IMG/VR virus record: IMGVR_UViG_3300032046_000074
Coordinates: 1 to 40,970 of that record
Origin: a virus
Strand: one strand, 5' to 3'
Length of the DNA: 40,970 nt
In this document: positions 23,287 to 30,788 of the stretch, piece by piece
How the letters are laid out: each line of letters starts with the position of its first letter
Position numbering within the stretch: position 1 is the first letter of the stretch
The notes under the pieces: generated by a model
What the model was told of the DNA's origin: nothing
Database searches by the model: none
Seen by the model: only the letters and a program-made list of their open reading frames with translations
Made by a program: the position numbers and the translations under genes

Positions 23287-24972
23287 ATGCCAAATTTAAT
23301 TAATGCTAGCGGCTTACAAGTAAATACTCGCGCCGAGCTCGTCGCATTCTATACGGCGGCGTATCAGCGTATTTACGGCGCGGATATTAACCTAGCGTCG
23401 GATACGCCCGACGGCCAAATGATGAATATCAATATTCAGGCGGTCTTAGACCTTCAAGACTTGCTGGTCCAAATCTATAACATGTTTGACCCCGACAATG
23501 CGGTCGGCGTAATCCTGGACCAGCGCGTCGCGATTAACGGAATCGAACGGCAAGCCGGGACGTACACCGTAACCGACGTAACCGTCGTAACTTCGCAGTC
23601 GGTTAATCTCTATGGTCTGGACCAGACCGCGCAGCCAGTGTTTACCGTTAGCGATAACGCCGGTACACTTTGGGAGCTACTAACGACCGCCCTTGGTGTT
23701 ACCATCGGTACAAACGTTTTCTCGTTTCGGGCGGCGATTCCCGGCGCTCAACTAACGACCCCCAACACCATTAACGTACCCGTAACCATCGTCCTAGGCG
23801 TCGATTCGGTAAACAATCCGACGACGTACACGACGTTAGGCGTTAACGAAGAGACCGACGCCGCGTTAAAGCTTCGTAGGCAGCGGTCGGTCTCGCTGTC
23901 GTCGCAAGGCTACCTAGCAGGTCTGCTCGCGGCGCTCCAGGACACACCAGGGGTTACGTCGGCTTTCGTATACGAGAACGTCACGAGCATAACCAACGTC
24001 GACGGCGTCCCCGGCCATTCAATTTGGGTTATCGTCGCGGGGACGGCAAACGACGCCGATATCGCGCAAGCGATTTACACCAAGCGAAACGCGGGCTGCG
24101 GTATGTACGGTACGACGTCGTACACGGTTATTCAAGTTGATGGCAGCCCGTTTACCCTGCTTTGGGATACGGTCCTAGTCCGCAATCTCTTCATATCTTT
24201 CACCGTAACGTCGCTTAATGGCACGACCGCGCCGGATATCGCGGCGATTAGAAGCGGGCTACCTTTGAGCTACGTCCCTGGTGTAAACGAAGAAGTAAAC
24301 ATTAACCAGCTTGCGACGCTGGTCCAGGCGATCGACCCTAATAGCCTAGTAACTAACTCCGGTTTCGCGCTCGGGACGCCACAGATTCTAACGCTATCGG
24401 GCGTCGCCGCAAGCGGTACATTCGCGATTACATATAACGGTAACACGTCGGCGGCGATTAACTGGAATGATGCCATTGGCACCATACAGACGAAGGTCCA
24501 GGCGGTAGCGGGCTTAGCGGCGGCGCTCGTAACGGGCAGTATCGCGAGCCAAACACTTACCTTTAACTTGTCTAGCGTCGGTAACGTTCTCGGGCTTATC
24601 GCAGTCGTTAGTAACTCACTTTTAACCGGCGGCGCGGTCGCCATTACGTTTTCGTACAACGAAGGCTACGCGATTACGCTGCTACCGCCCACCAAGCGGA
24701 ATCAATTAGTGGTTAGCTCGCCTAACATTATCATATTGCCTATGCAGCTTAACCCGCTAGCGAGCTCGGTACCGGCTGGTAACTCGCAAGCATACGTCGC
24801 AATCGGCGGCTACGGCGCGTTTACCTACTCGATTTCGGTGAATAACTCCGGCGGCTCCATTAACCCGACGTCTGGTTTGTATACCGCCGGAGCGACGGCG
24901 CTCGTATCCGATACGGTAAAGGCGGTCGACGCTTTTGGAAACTTCGCAACGGCAACGGTAGCGGTAACCTAA
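23287..24972 (+). CDS. Baseplate J-like wedge protein with two extra beta modules
   Basis: Residues about 1-360 match baseplate J: NTRAELVAFYTAAYQRIYGA, LASDTPDGQMMNINIQAV, NEETDAALKLRRQRSVSL, YLAGLLAALQDTPGVTSAFVYEN. Residues about 365-460 are a beta module (FAITYNGNTSAAINWND, IQTKVQAVAGL) also found in the DUF2612 gene. Residues about 490-561 are a bacterial Ig-like domain (AYVAIGGYGAFTYSIS..., TSGLYTAGA, VDAFGNFATATVAV) like that at 15535. The wedge protein holds the baseplate together; the extra modules probably face outward. The stop overlaps the next start as TAATG. Confidence 0.82.
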   Translation: MPNLINASGLQVNTRAELVAFYTAAYQRIYGADINLASDTPDGQMMNINIQAVLDLQDLLVQIYNMFDPDNAVGVILDQRVAINGIERQAGTYTVTDVTVVTSQSVNLYGLDQTAQPVFTVSDNAGTLWELLTTALGVTIGTNVFSFRAAIPGAQLTTPNTINVPVTIVLGVDSVNNPTTYTTLGVNEETDAALKLRRQRSVSLSSQGYLAGLLAALQDTPGVTSAFVYENVTSITNVDGVPGHSIWVIVAGTANDADIAQAIYTKRNAGCGMYGTTSYTVIQVDGSPFTLLWDTVLVRNLFISFTVTSLNGTTAPDIAAIRSGLPLSYVPGVNEEVNINQLATLVQAIDPNSLVTNSGFALGTPQILTLSGVAASGTFAITYNGNTSAAINWNDAIGTIQTKVQAVAGLAAALVTGSIASQTLTFNLSSVGNVLGLIAVVSNSLLTGGAVAITFSYNEGYAITLLPPTKRNQLVVSSPNIIILPMQLNPLASSVPAGNSQAYVAIGGYGAFTYSISVNNSGGSINPTSGLYTAGATALVSDTVKAVDAFGNFATATVAVT

Positions 24973-25727
24973 TGATAGGAATCTCGGTAAATCCGAAAAT
25001 AGGAATAGGCGACGGGATACAGTTTAGTTCCGTACCTGAGAACTATTTTCATGCGACCGGGAAAAAGCTTTACGACGTTTCGCGTCCCTGGTTTTTTGAC
25101 CATAACCCCTACGTCGTAAGGACGCTTACCGAGCCGTTAGAGAAAACTATTGAGCTATGGAATTTTGGACCGCAGAAATGGGAGTGGCCTAAAGTTCGCG
25201 CTCACGGCGTCTATCTAAGCAACGCTGAGATATACGCGGCGGTACTTGGTGTAAAGACGACGGTACTAAATCGACCGCGTCTTTACCAATTTGAAAGCGT
25301 CGAGTTTAGCCGCCGGGAAACGATTTTGCTTCAGACAAAAGGCGCGAGCCATGGCAAAATGCCTGAAGCTATAATCGCTCACGTCGTTAAAAAGTATGGA
25401 CCAACAGGCCAGCTATTCCAAATCGGTCCCGAAAAAGCGGGGATCGGTGTACCGCATATAGAAACTAAAACGCTATGGGACCTGGCCGAAACAATCTCAA
25501 AAGCGCGAATGCTGATAGGCTTAGATTCGGGACCGGCTTGGGTCGCGGCGGCGTATCCGGACGTAGTTATAAAGAAGCTTCGTACTAAGCCATCGGTCGA
25601 CGTTTTACGAACTTGGGTACCGCTTGCGGCTGACAATATCCATTCGCATTGGGACGACCGCTGTCACCAGATTTTTAATGTATCAGAATACGACGTAGGC
25701 TTTACGTCGAGCTATAGGCGGATATAG
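24972..25727 (+). CDS. GT9-like glycosyltransferase inside the baseplate operon
   Basis: The 251-residue protein has ISVNPKIGIGDGIQFSSVPEN near the start and, at about residues 174-200, TISKARMLIGLDSGPAWVAAAYPDV. The latter resembles the sugar-nucleotide-binding end of GT9 (ADP-heptose:LPS heptosyltransferase) enzymes, where an acidic residue, a Gly-Pro and a following A-A-A are conserved. It could glycosylate a virion protein or the host's LPS. It is tightly coupled between gpJ and DUF2612 (TAATG and TAGTG overlaps), an unusual place for an enzyme. The donor and acceptor are unknown. Confidence 0.6.
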   Translation: MIGISVNPKIGIGDGIQFSSVPENYFHATGKKLYDVSRPWFFDHNPYVVRTLTEPLEKTIELWNFGPQKWEWPKVRAHGVYLSNAEIYAAVLGVKTTVLNRPRLYQFESVEFSRRETILLQTKGASHGKMPEAIIAHVVKKYGPTGQLFQIGPEKAGIGVPHIETKTLWDLAETISKARMLIGLDSGPAWVAAAYPDVVIKKLRTKPSVDVLRTWVPLAADNIHSHWDDRCHQIFNVSEYDVGFTSSYRRI

Positions 25728-26659
25728 TGAATACTAACGAGCTAGTAAATTACTACGCTAACCTTTTGGTGCTCCAATACCTCGGAAAGCCGAAAGCCTA
25801 CGCGACGATACAGACGCTCGTAACCCCGGTAGTTATGCCACAAGTGACGACGCAAGAGATTGCGTTTTTGCCGGTACCAGACGCGGGCGCGTTTACGCTC
25901 GTGTACGGCTTACTGTCGACAGCGTCGATTGCCTGGAATGCTTCAACGCCCACCATACAGTCGGCGCTTCAGGCGGTAACGGGCTTGGGCGCGGTAACGG
26001 TCGCTGGGTCGATCGCGTCGGGTACGCTCGTCGTCACTTTTACCGGCGTCGCGCCGGTCGCGGCTATCTTAACCGTCGGCGTGAATACCCTGACTAACAC
26101 CAGTAACCCGGTTGTACCCGTCGTAACAGAGACCGACGAAACGCTACCGATCGCGGTACAAAATGCGTTTAACGTCATAGCGCCCGATTTAGCCGTCGGC
26201 GTTCAGCTAGACGTAATCGGTAAATACGTCGGCGCTAGCCGGACTAACCAGGGTTTTACGCAGCAAATAACCCTAAGCGATGGCGACTATACGACGCTTA
26301 TTCAGATATCCATAATCGAAAATAACGCCGGGTCGTCGACTGCGGAAATCGTCGGGCTATTAAATCAGTTTTTCCCGGCTGAGATTTTCCTGTTTGATCG
26401 AAAAGATATGACGTTCGACTACTACATTACGACGGCGATCGGCTCGCAAGACTTGCTGCAAGTGTTTATTACCGAGGGAAAGCTACCTAGGCCAATGGGC
26501 GTTAGGATTCGGCTGATTATTTACGCGCCGATTGTAAGCACGTTTTTTGGTTTTAGAACGTATCAGGCTCCGGGCTATAATGTGACGCCGTTTAATAGTT
26601 ATGCGGCGTATGTACTAACCTGGCCTTTCTTATCTTATGTAAATGCTATAATAATATAG
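25727..26659 (+). CDS. DUF2612 baseplate protein (gpI-like) with inserted beta module
   Basis: The N-terminal NTNELVNYYANLLVLQYLGKPKA and the part after residue about 140 (LPIAVQNAFNVIAPDLAVGVQLDVIGKYVG, first part; ITLSDGDYTTLIQISIIEN; ITEGKLPRPMGVRIRLII) match DUF2612, a gpI-type wedge-to-fibre adaptor. Between them, residues about 42-140 hold a beta module (FLPVPDAGAFTLVYG, STASIAWNASTPTIQSALQA) related to the one in gpJ. The GTG start overlaps the glycosyltransferase stop. Confidence 0.75.
   Translation: MNTNELVNYYANLLVLQYLGKPKAYATIQTLVTPVVMPQVTTQEIAFLPVPDAGAFTLVYGLLSTASIAWNASTPTIQSALQAVTGLGAVTVAGSIASGTLVVTFTGVAPVAAILTVGVNTLTNTSNPVVPVVTETDETLPIAVQNAFNVIAPDLAVGVQLDVIGKYVGASRTNQGFTQQITLSDGDYTTLIQISIIENNAGSSTAEIVGLLNQFFPAEIFLFDRKDMTFDYYITTAIGSQDLLQVFITEGKLPRPMGVRIRLIIYAPIVSTFFGFRTYQAPGYNVTPFNSYAAYVLTWPFLSYVNAIII
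26644..26652 (+). promoter_or_regulatory. Extended -10 promoter candidate before the tail fibre genes
   Basis: TGCTATAAT (26644-26652) is a perfect extended -10 (TGnTATAAT). It lies at the end of the DUF2612 gene, 27 nt before the ATG of the next gene, so a start of transcription near 26659 would give a short leader with AAAGGAAA as ribosome-binding site. The -35 region is poor, as is usual for extended -10 promoters. Confidence 0.42.
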
Positions 26660-26678
26660 GCATCAAAAGGAAACATTC

Positions 26679-27269
26679 ATGGCAAAAATCACACGCGCAG
26701 CGCAAAAGATATTCGGCGTCAACTCGGGCTTTCAAGAGGTAGCGCAATTTGGCTCGCTCGCGAATACGACGCCAAACTATTCGATGGACCCGGTCGTTAT
26801 CCAGGCGCTCGCGCAATTCACCAATGGGTGGTTCGACGCGGTAATTGGCGGGAATAGTCCGGCGATTCAGGATATGAACGCGCTTTGCTACCTGTACGCC
26901 TATCAGCTAGCATATGTCTTGCAGCAAGGTGTACCTGAGTGGGACGCCGCGACGACGTATTTTATCGGTAGCGTCGTCCAGGACGGTACCGGCGCGACTT
27001 TCTTGTCGACGCTTGATAACAATTTAAATAACGCCTTAAACGTCGCTGGCTGGTTTCCGATCGGTACGGTCGGCGCTCTAACCCAGATAGTCGGCAATGT
27101 GACAATGCCAGCTAGCCGACGGGTAACCTCACCTTCGCCGGTTACTTTGGCGGCGTCCTCGACGGTCAACGTCCCAAGTACGTCTATTACGTCTATACCC
27201 GACTTGGTAATTGTACCGGCTGGGTCCTCTTTAATAATCGCCTCAGGCGGTACAGTAAGGATTATATAA
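26679..27269 (+). CDS. Tail fibre proximal protein / receptor-binding adaptor
   Basis: The 196-residue protein has an N-terminal baseplate-attachment segment, KITRAAQKIFGVNSGFQEVA, FTNGWFDAVIGGNSPAIQDMN, typical of fibre proteins after gpI, then a short carbohydrate-binding-like strand pattern (WDAATTYFIGSVVQDG...TFLS) and a beta-rich end. It probably joins the fibre below to the baseplate. AAAAGGAAA is upstream of the ATG. Confidence 0.65.
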   Translation: MAKITRAAQKIFGVNSGFQEVAQFGSLANTTPNYSMDPVVIQALAQFTNGWFDAVIGGNSPAIQDMNALCYLYAYQLAYVLQQGVPEWDAATTYFIGSVVQDGTGATFLSTLDNNLNNALNVAGWFPIGTVGALTQIVGNVTMPASRRVTSPSPVTLAASSTVNVPSTSITSIPDLVIVPAGSSLIIASGGTVRII

Positions 27270-27270
27270 A

Positions 27271-28044
27271 ATGCCAGGATTACAAGTAGACACAATCACA
27301 AACTCAGCGGGTACAGGCTCACCGACTTTCCCTTTTGGCGTCGCTGGCCTTGGTGCTAACGTTCGCGCGTCTGAAGGCGCGGGGACGACGACGCTCGTCG
27401 TCGGCGATAACCACCAACAGATTTTTGCATTGAGCGCAGACCGTACCGTAAAACTGCCAAGCACGGGCGTTAACGCTGGCGACGTTTGGATTATGAATGA
27501 GCGGGCTGAAGCCTTTTACTTAGGCGTCCAGTCGAGCGATGCAACGCCGGTTGGTTTTGTTTCCGGTGGTTCAATTACTTTCGTCGCGTTAGTGAATACG
27601 CCTACAGGCGGCGGTGATTGGATTATTACCAGCAGCACCTGGATTCAGAAAAACCTAGAAACAAATGTTGCGGCGGTTTCCCTTGCAAGCGGTAGCTATA
27701 CAGATACGGGGACGCTAACCACGGCTACCCCGGGACTGTACGAGCTAGAATTTTGCGGTTTCTTCGAATCACCAGACCGCCTAATGGTCGCGTCAATAGC
27801 GCCAATGTCTACCGCAGGATCAAACCAAGCGGGCGTTGTTTATGGCCAAAAAGGCGCTTACTCGGATATTGATATGAACGACGCGGGCGGCGGCTCGCGT
27901 AATCAAAAAATAACGCTCTTTTGCACACGTCTTCACGTCGTTTCAGCGTCCCAGATCTGGTATGCAAATGCCTATGGAGTCGATAGTAGCGCCACAAACT
28001 TTACATTTACCGGCAAACTGTCGGCGCGTAAGGTCGGCAATTAA
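27271..28044 (+). CDS. Tail fibre / receptor-binding protein
   Basis: The 257-residue protein starts one base after the adaptor's stop. The first half (TTTLVVGDNHQQIFALSADRTVKLPSTG, first part; VWIMNERAEAFYLGVQSSD) has the N-terminal fold common in short fibre tips. The second half (AVSLASGSYTDTGTLTTAT, LYELEFCGFF, TGKLSARKVG) looks like a TNF-like beta tip. It probably binds the host surface receptor. Confidence 0.6.
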   Translation: MPGLQVDTITNSAGTGSPTFPFGVAGLGANVRASEGAGTTTLVVGDNHQQIFALSADRTVKLPSTGVNAGDVWIMNERAEAFYLGVQSSDATPVGFVSGGSITFVALVNTPTGGGDWIITSSTWIQKNLETNVAAVSLASGSYTDTGTLTTATPGLYELEFCGFFESPDRLMVASIAPMSTAGSNQAGVVYGQKGAYSDIDMNDAGGGSRNQKITLFCTRLHVVSASQIWYANAYGVDSSATNFTFTGKLSARKVGN

Positions 28045-28410
28045 TTGGACCAGGAATTGTTATCTAAAGTGGCTTCGATCGCCGCCGGTATATCCGTCGG
28101 CGGCGGTCTTCTGCTTTGGTTTACGAAGTTGCTTGCGGCTCGCTTAATCCGCCAATACGACGACAGACATTCAAAGCACGAGAACGCATTAGAGAAAATC
28201 GCCGACCGTTTCACCGTCCAGATTCACGACCTAGAACTAAAGCTTGCCAAGCTAGAGCCGCTGATTGCTTCGGCGATTTCGCTAAGGGACGACCTCAAAT
28301 CTGCCGAAGGGGATATTGCCGTCCTGGAGCACAAGGCGGACGAAGCGAAAAAAGATCTAAATCACGCTCACAACCAAATACGGGTAATCTGCAAAAAACT
28401 CGAACATTAA
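28045..28410 (+). CDS. Single-pass membrane protein with coiled coil (lysis region)
   Basis: The 121-residue protein starts at TTG directly after the fibre stop. Residues about 8-30 (VASIAAGISVGGGLLLWFTK) form one membrane segment; residues about 45-121 are a charged coiled coil (LEKIADRFTVQIHDLELKLAKL, in part). The topology resembles an inner-membrane spanin or the DUF2730-type phage proteins. As it starts the lysis cassette, an i-spanin or holin-associated role is possible, but not shown. Confidence 0.5.
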   Translation: MDQELLSKVASIAAGISVGGGLLLWFTKLLAARLIRQYDDRHSKHENALEKIADRFTVQIHDLELKLAKLEPLIASAISLRDDLKSAEGDIAVLEHKADEAKKDLNHAHNQIRVICKKLEH

Positions 28411-28423
28411 AGGACTAATGCTC

Positions 28424-28771
28424 ATGAGTTTAGAAAACGTAAAGAAGGTCGTAAGTTTCGGGCTGTCGGTCGGCGAAGCCGTTTTATCCGCGAAGTCTAT
28501 GCCCACCGTACTAGCTAAGGTCGTAGCCATGCTACACTTACTCGAAGACGTCCCTGTCTTGTTCGGGCTCGACTACGCCGCGTTAACGGCTGAAGTCGAG
28601 CAGCTAACGCCCGAGCAGCTAGACGAGCTAAAAGACTTTATCGACAATGATTTCAACGTCCCGGACGCCGATAAAGAGCATGCAATCGAAGCCGCGATCG
28701 GCGTCGTAGTCGACCTAGCAAAAGTCGCCGAAAAAGCCGCAGCTATGTGGAAATCTAAACCCGCAGCCTAG
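28424..28771 (+). CDS. Acidic helical protein of the lysis region
   Basis: ATG 28424 (MSLENVKKVV) is preferred over ATG 28418 because AAAGGAC then lies 8 nt upstream. The 115-residue protein has two amphipathic helical stretches and a predicted acidic middle (EVEQLTPEQLDELKDFIDND). No membrane segment is evident. Its place between two membrane-type proteins suggests a lysis-related role; the family is not recognised. Confidence 0.5.
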   Translation: MSLENVKKVVSFGLSVGEAVLSAKSMPTVLAKVVAMLHLLEDVPVLFGLDYAALTAEVEQLTPEQLDELKDFIDNDFNVPDADKEHAIEAAIGVVVDLAKVAEKAAAMWKSKPAA

Positions 28772-28780
28772 AGGGGATTT

Positions 28781-29044
28781 ATGGGAGCGTTAGCGCAATT
28801 CGTAATCCTATTGGTGCAGGTATTCCCGTCGGCGCTCAAAGCCATTCAAGCTTGGCAAGACTATAACGGGCAAAAGCTAAACCGCGAACGCCGCGCTAGA
28901 CTTGCGAGCGATATCAAAACCGTCGTCCAGGCGGCGGTTACGTCTAAAGATACTTCGGGATTAGAAGACGCGATAAAAAATCTGGGTAGACCGCCGGTAA
29001 TTGCCAAGCCGTCGGATACCCAGACTGTACAAAACCCGTCCTAG
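28781..29044 (+). CDS. Small protein with hydrophobic N-terminus (holin-like candidate)
   Basis: The 87-residue protein begins GALAQFVILLVQVFPSALKAIQAWQDYNG, of which residues 4-20 could span the membrane, followed by a basic helix (KLNRERRARLASDI). A single short N-terminal membrane segment and a charged tail would fit a class III holin or a membrane-anchored lysis protein. GAGGGG lies 7 nt before the ATG. Confidence 0.45.
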   Translation: MGALAQFVILLVQVFPSALKAIQAWQDYNGQKLNRERRARLASDIKTVVQAAVTSKDTSGLEDAIKNLGRPPVIAKPSDTQTVQNPS

Positions 29045-29084
29045 CTTTGTGAGGCAAGCGATAAACCTAGCGGTGAGGCTCTAC

Positions 29085-29363
29085 ATGAAAGTTTTAGATT
29101 GGTGTTTATACCTTCAGCTTATCGCTAACCTTCTAGCCTGTCAAACGCTCCAGCCCGCTACACCAAAACAGACGCCGCTGTCTGCGGTATGGGATGGTCG
29201 GATTTACCTAGGCGATTCTCACCGGTTAGGCGTCGCGCAATCGCTCGTTAGCCCGGTCGTCGGCTGCGCGGACCCAAGCTTCGACCGCATGGTCTGCATG
29301 AGCGTCGAGGACTATACCGCGTTAATGCAGTACTTTTTGCAAGCGGCTTGCGTTAACCAATGA
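29085..29363 (+). CDS. Small lipoprotein (possible outer-membrane spanin)
   Basis: ATG 29085 has GAGG 8 nt upstream. The 92-residue product begins MKVLDWCLYLQLIANLLAC: a short charged start, a hydrophobic core and the lipobox LLAC, so Cys19 would be lipidated. The mature part has VWDGRIYLGDS and CADPSFDRMVCMSVEDY, with a Cys pair. Placement directly before the endolysin suits an o-spanin-like or lysis-accessory lipoprotein. It overlaps the previous gene's end region only if a longer start is used. Confidence 0.58.
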   Translation: MKVLDWCLYLQLIANLLACQTLQPATPKQTPLSAVWDGRIYLGDSHRLGVAQSLVSPVVGCADPSFDRMVCMSVEDYTALMQYFLQAACVNQ

Positions 29364-29794
29364 TCCGGGTACTACACCAAAACAGCGGCGACTGTAAAAA
29401 ATGCGATATGGTCTTAGACCGCTATCCGGGTTTTCACATTATGCTGCGGGCTTGGTTTAAAGCGTTTCAGGGATTACATCCTGAAGCACATATTAGTTGC
29501 GCGGGTCGCGGCGAGCTCGACCAAGAAGCGGCGTTTACGAACAAGACGTCCAGGGCGCACTACGGCGAATCGGCGCACAATTATAACGCGGCTATTGATC
29601 TTTTTGAAATGCGAGGGGATTCCCGGAATATATACGAGCGCGACTGGTTTGTCAATATCCTAAAACCCGCGTTAGAGCCTTGGCAGAAGTGGTACGGGCG
29701 CGAAGGGTCGCCCTACCCTGAGCTCCCTCACGTCGAAGTATCCGACTGGAAATTTCTAGCAAAAACCGGAGCATTAAGCCTGGTCGAAGCCTAG
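29360..29794 (+). CDS. Endolysin: M15-type L-alanyl-D-glutamate peptidase
   Basis: The 144-residue protein holds the M15 zinc pattern: CAGRGELDQ, then SAHNYNAAIDLF (H73, D80 as ligands) and PELPHVEV (H124, with E126 as acid). It cleaves the peptide stem of peptidoglycan. No cell-wall-binding domain or signal peptide is seen, as usual for Gram-negative phages that rely on a holin. ATGA overlap joins it to the lipoprotein gene. It is the last plus-strand gene before the convergent block. Confidence 0.85.
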   Translation: MIRVLHQNSGDCKKCDMVLDRYPGFHIMLRAWFKAFQGLHPEAHISCAGRGELDQEAAFTNKTSRAHYGESAHNYNAAIDLFEMRGDSRNIYERDWFVNILKPALEPWQKWYGREGSPYPELPHVEVSDWKFLAKTGALSLVEA

Positions 29795-29798
29795 CCTT

Positions 29799-30341
29799 TT
29801 ACTTATCAACGTAAACGGTCGATAGTGCGTTAGACTTCAGGCTCGACGCTTGCGAGCCGTCGAACGTGCTTAAGCACCAAACGTCGAGCGTATCTTTTTC
29901 GCTCGACGTCCAGACGGCTCCGGTCGAAAACTGGGTCGACTTGAAAGCCCCACCGTCCCATAGCGCAAATAATTCGTCGCGGGTCGCTACCCGTTTGCCA
30001 GCCGGAGCCTTGTTAACGGCGTCCGCCCATGAAACGACCGCCGCAACGTAAAGGGTACCTTTCACGGTAGCGGTCGGTGTAGCCGCAGCCGCCGGAGCTA
30101 CGACGGGTACCTGTTCAGCGACAGGCTGCGCAGCGGTTTCGACCGGCGCGGTTTGGCCTTCGACCGCGTCGGCGGCGGGCGACGGCGTAACTTTTTCCGG
30201 GCGAAAGTATTTATCGGTAGCGCGGCTTTTCTGGTCCGCCCATTTCTTGAGCGCGGCGTTATGCTCTTTTTGGTGCTCAGCGGATCCGCAAGCCGCGATC
30301 GCCGCTTGAGCTAAAATCAGCAGTAAAAATAGGTAGTTCAT
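29799..30341 (-). CDS. Secreted or lipoprotein with DUF1566/Lcl-like C-terminus
   Basis: From ATG 30341 (GGAGGT just upstream) the protein has 180 residues. It starts with MNYLFLLLILAQAAIAACGS, a signal peptide with a possible lipobox (IAAC). A Pro/Ala/Val-rich linker follows, then WADAVNKAPAGKRVATRDELFALW, TGAVWTSSEKDTLDVWCLST: the DUF1566 pattern seen in Legionella Lcl-type surface proteins. It would be displayed at the envelope. It ends 4 nt from the endolysin stop, on the opposite strand. A role in superinfection exclusion or in host surface change is possible. Confidence 0.65.
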   Translation of the reverse strand: MNYLFLLLILAQAAIAACGSAEHQKEHNAALKKWADQKSRATDKYFRPEKVTPSPAADAVEGQTAPVETAAQPVAEQVPVVAPAAAATPTATVKGTLYVAAVVSWADAVNKAPAGKRVATRDELFALWDGGAFKSTQFSTGAVWTSSEKDTLDVWCLSTFDGSQASSLKSNALSTVYVDK

Positions 30342-30529
30342 AAGACCTCCGGTTTGTTTTTGCTTACATAGACTATTCGGCACAATTTGCCGTTTCGTTT
30401 GCAAAGCTTGCAACTTGGTGTAATTATTAGGCTAAGGGCGGGTAATTAATTTTAGATTGGTGAGCCTAAATAGCGGTAGGGAATCCAGGCGGTTAGCCGA
30501 GATTTAGCAAATTCAATGAATTCGCGGGC
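30342..30529 (-). promoter_or_regulatory. Noncoding region upstream of the lipoprotein gene
   Basis: No ORF of note is present on the minus strand. The region holds a perfect palindrome (AATTCA-A-TGAATT, 30510-30522), a weak 7-bp inverted repeat (TTAGGCT 30427-30433 with AGCCTAA 30463-30469) and two TTGCAA palindromes near 30399-30413. These could be operator-like sites for separate control of the lipoprotein gene. No convincing -35/-10 pair was found. Confidence 0.35.
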
Positions 30530-30733
30530 TTACAGCCCAAGTACCCGTACAAACTTGCCCAAAACGCCGATAAAACCTATGATTAGACCTAACCCAATTA
30601 AGATAAGAATTAGGCTTAGTACGTCGCGGTAGCGCCTAGCGCGGCGGCTTACGCTAACGATTTCTTGAATCTGGCTTATCGTACCGCGCGGCTCTAAAGT
30701 TTCGTCGTCGTCGTCCGATGAATAATTTACCAT
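30530..30733 (-). CDS. Small tail-anchored membrane protein
   Basis: From ATG 30733 the protein has 67 residues: an acidic start (VNYSSDDDDETL), a basic middle (VSRRARRYRD) and a C-terminal membrane segment (VLSLILILIGLGLIIGFIGV). A GGAGG stretch lies 11 nt upstream. It is downstream of the polymerase C-terminal gene. It could be a holin-like or an envelope-active early protein. Confidence 0.55.
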   Translation of the reverse strand: MVNYSSDDDDETLEPRGTISQIQEIVSVSRRARRYRDVLSLILILIGLGLIIGFIGVLGKFVRVLGL

Positions 30734-30788
30734 GTGATGCAGGACCTCCAAGTCTTAAGCCTTCGGCGAAAATGCTCGTCGAAGGTTT

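Noticed and set aside
29780-29820. Bidirectional terminator between converging blocks
   Set aside because: Only 4 nt separate the stops, and no clear hairpin with T tract on either strand was seen.
30526-30538. Hairpin GGGCT-TAC-AGCCC as a terminator for the small membrane protein gene
   Set aside because: On the minus strand it is followed by GCGAATTC rather than a run of T, and the stem is only 5 bp.
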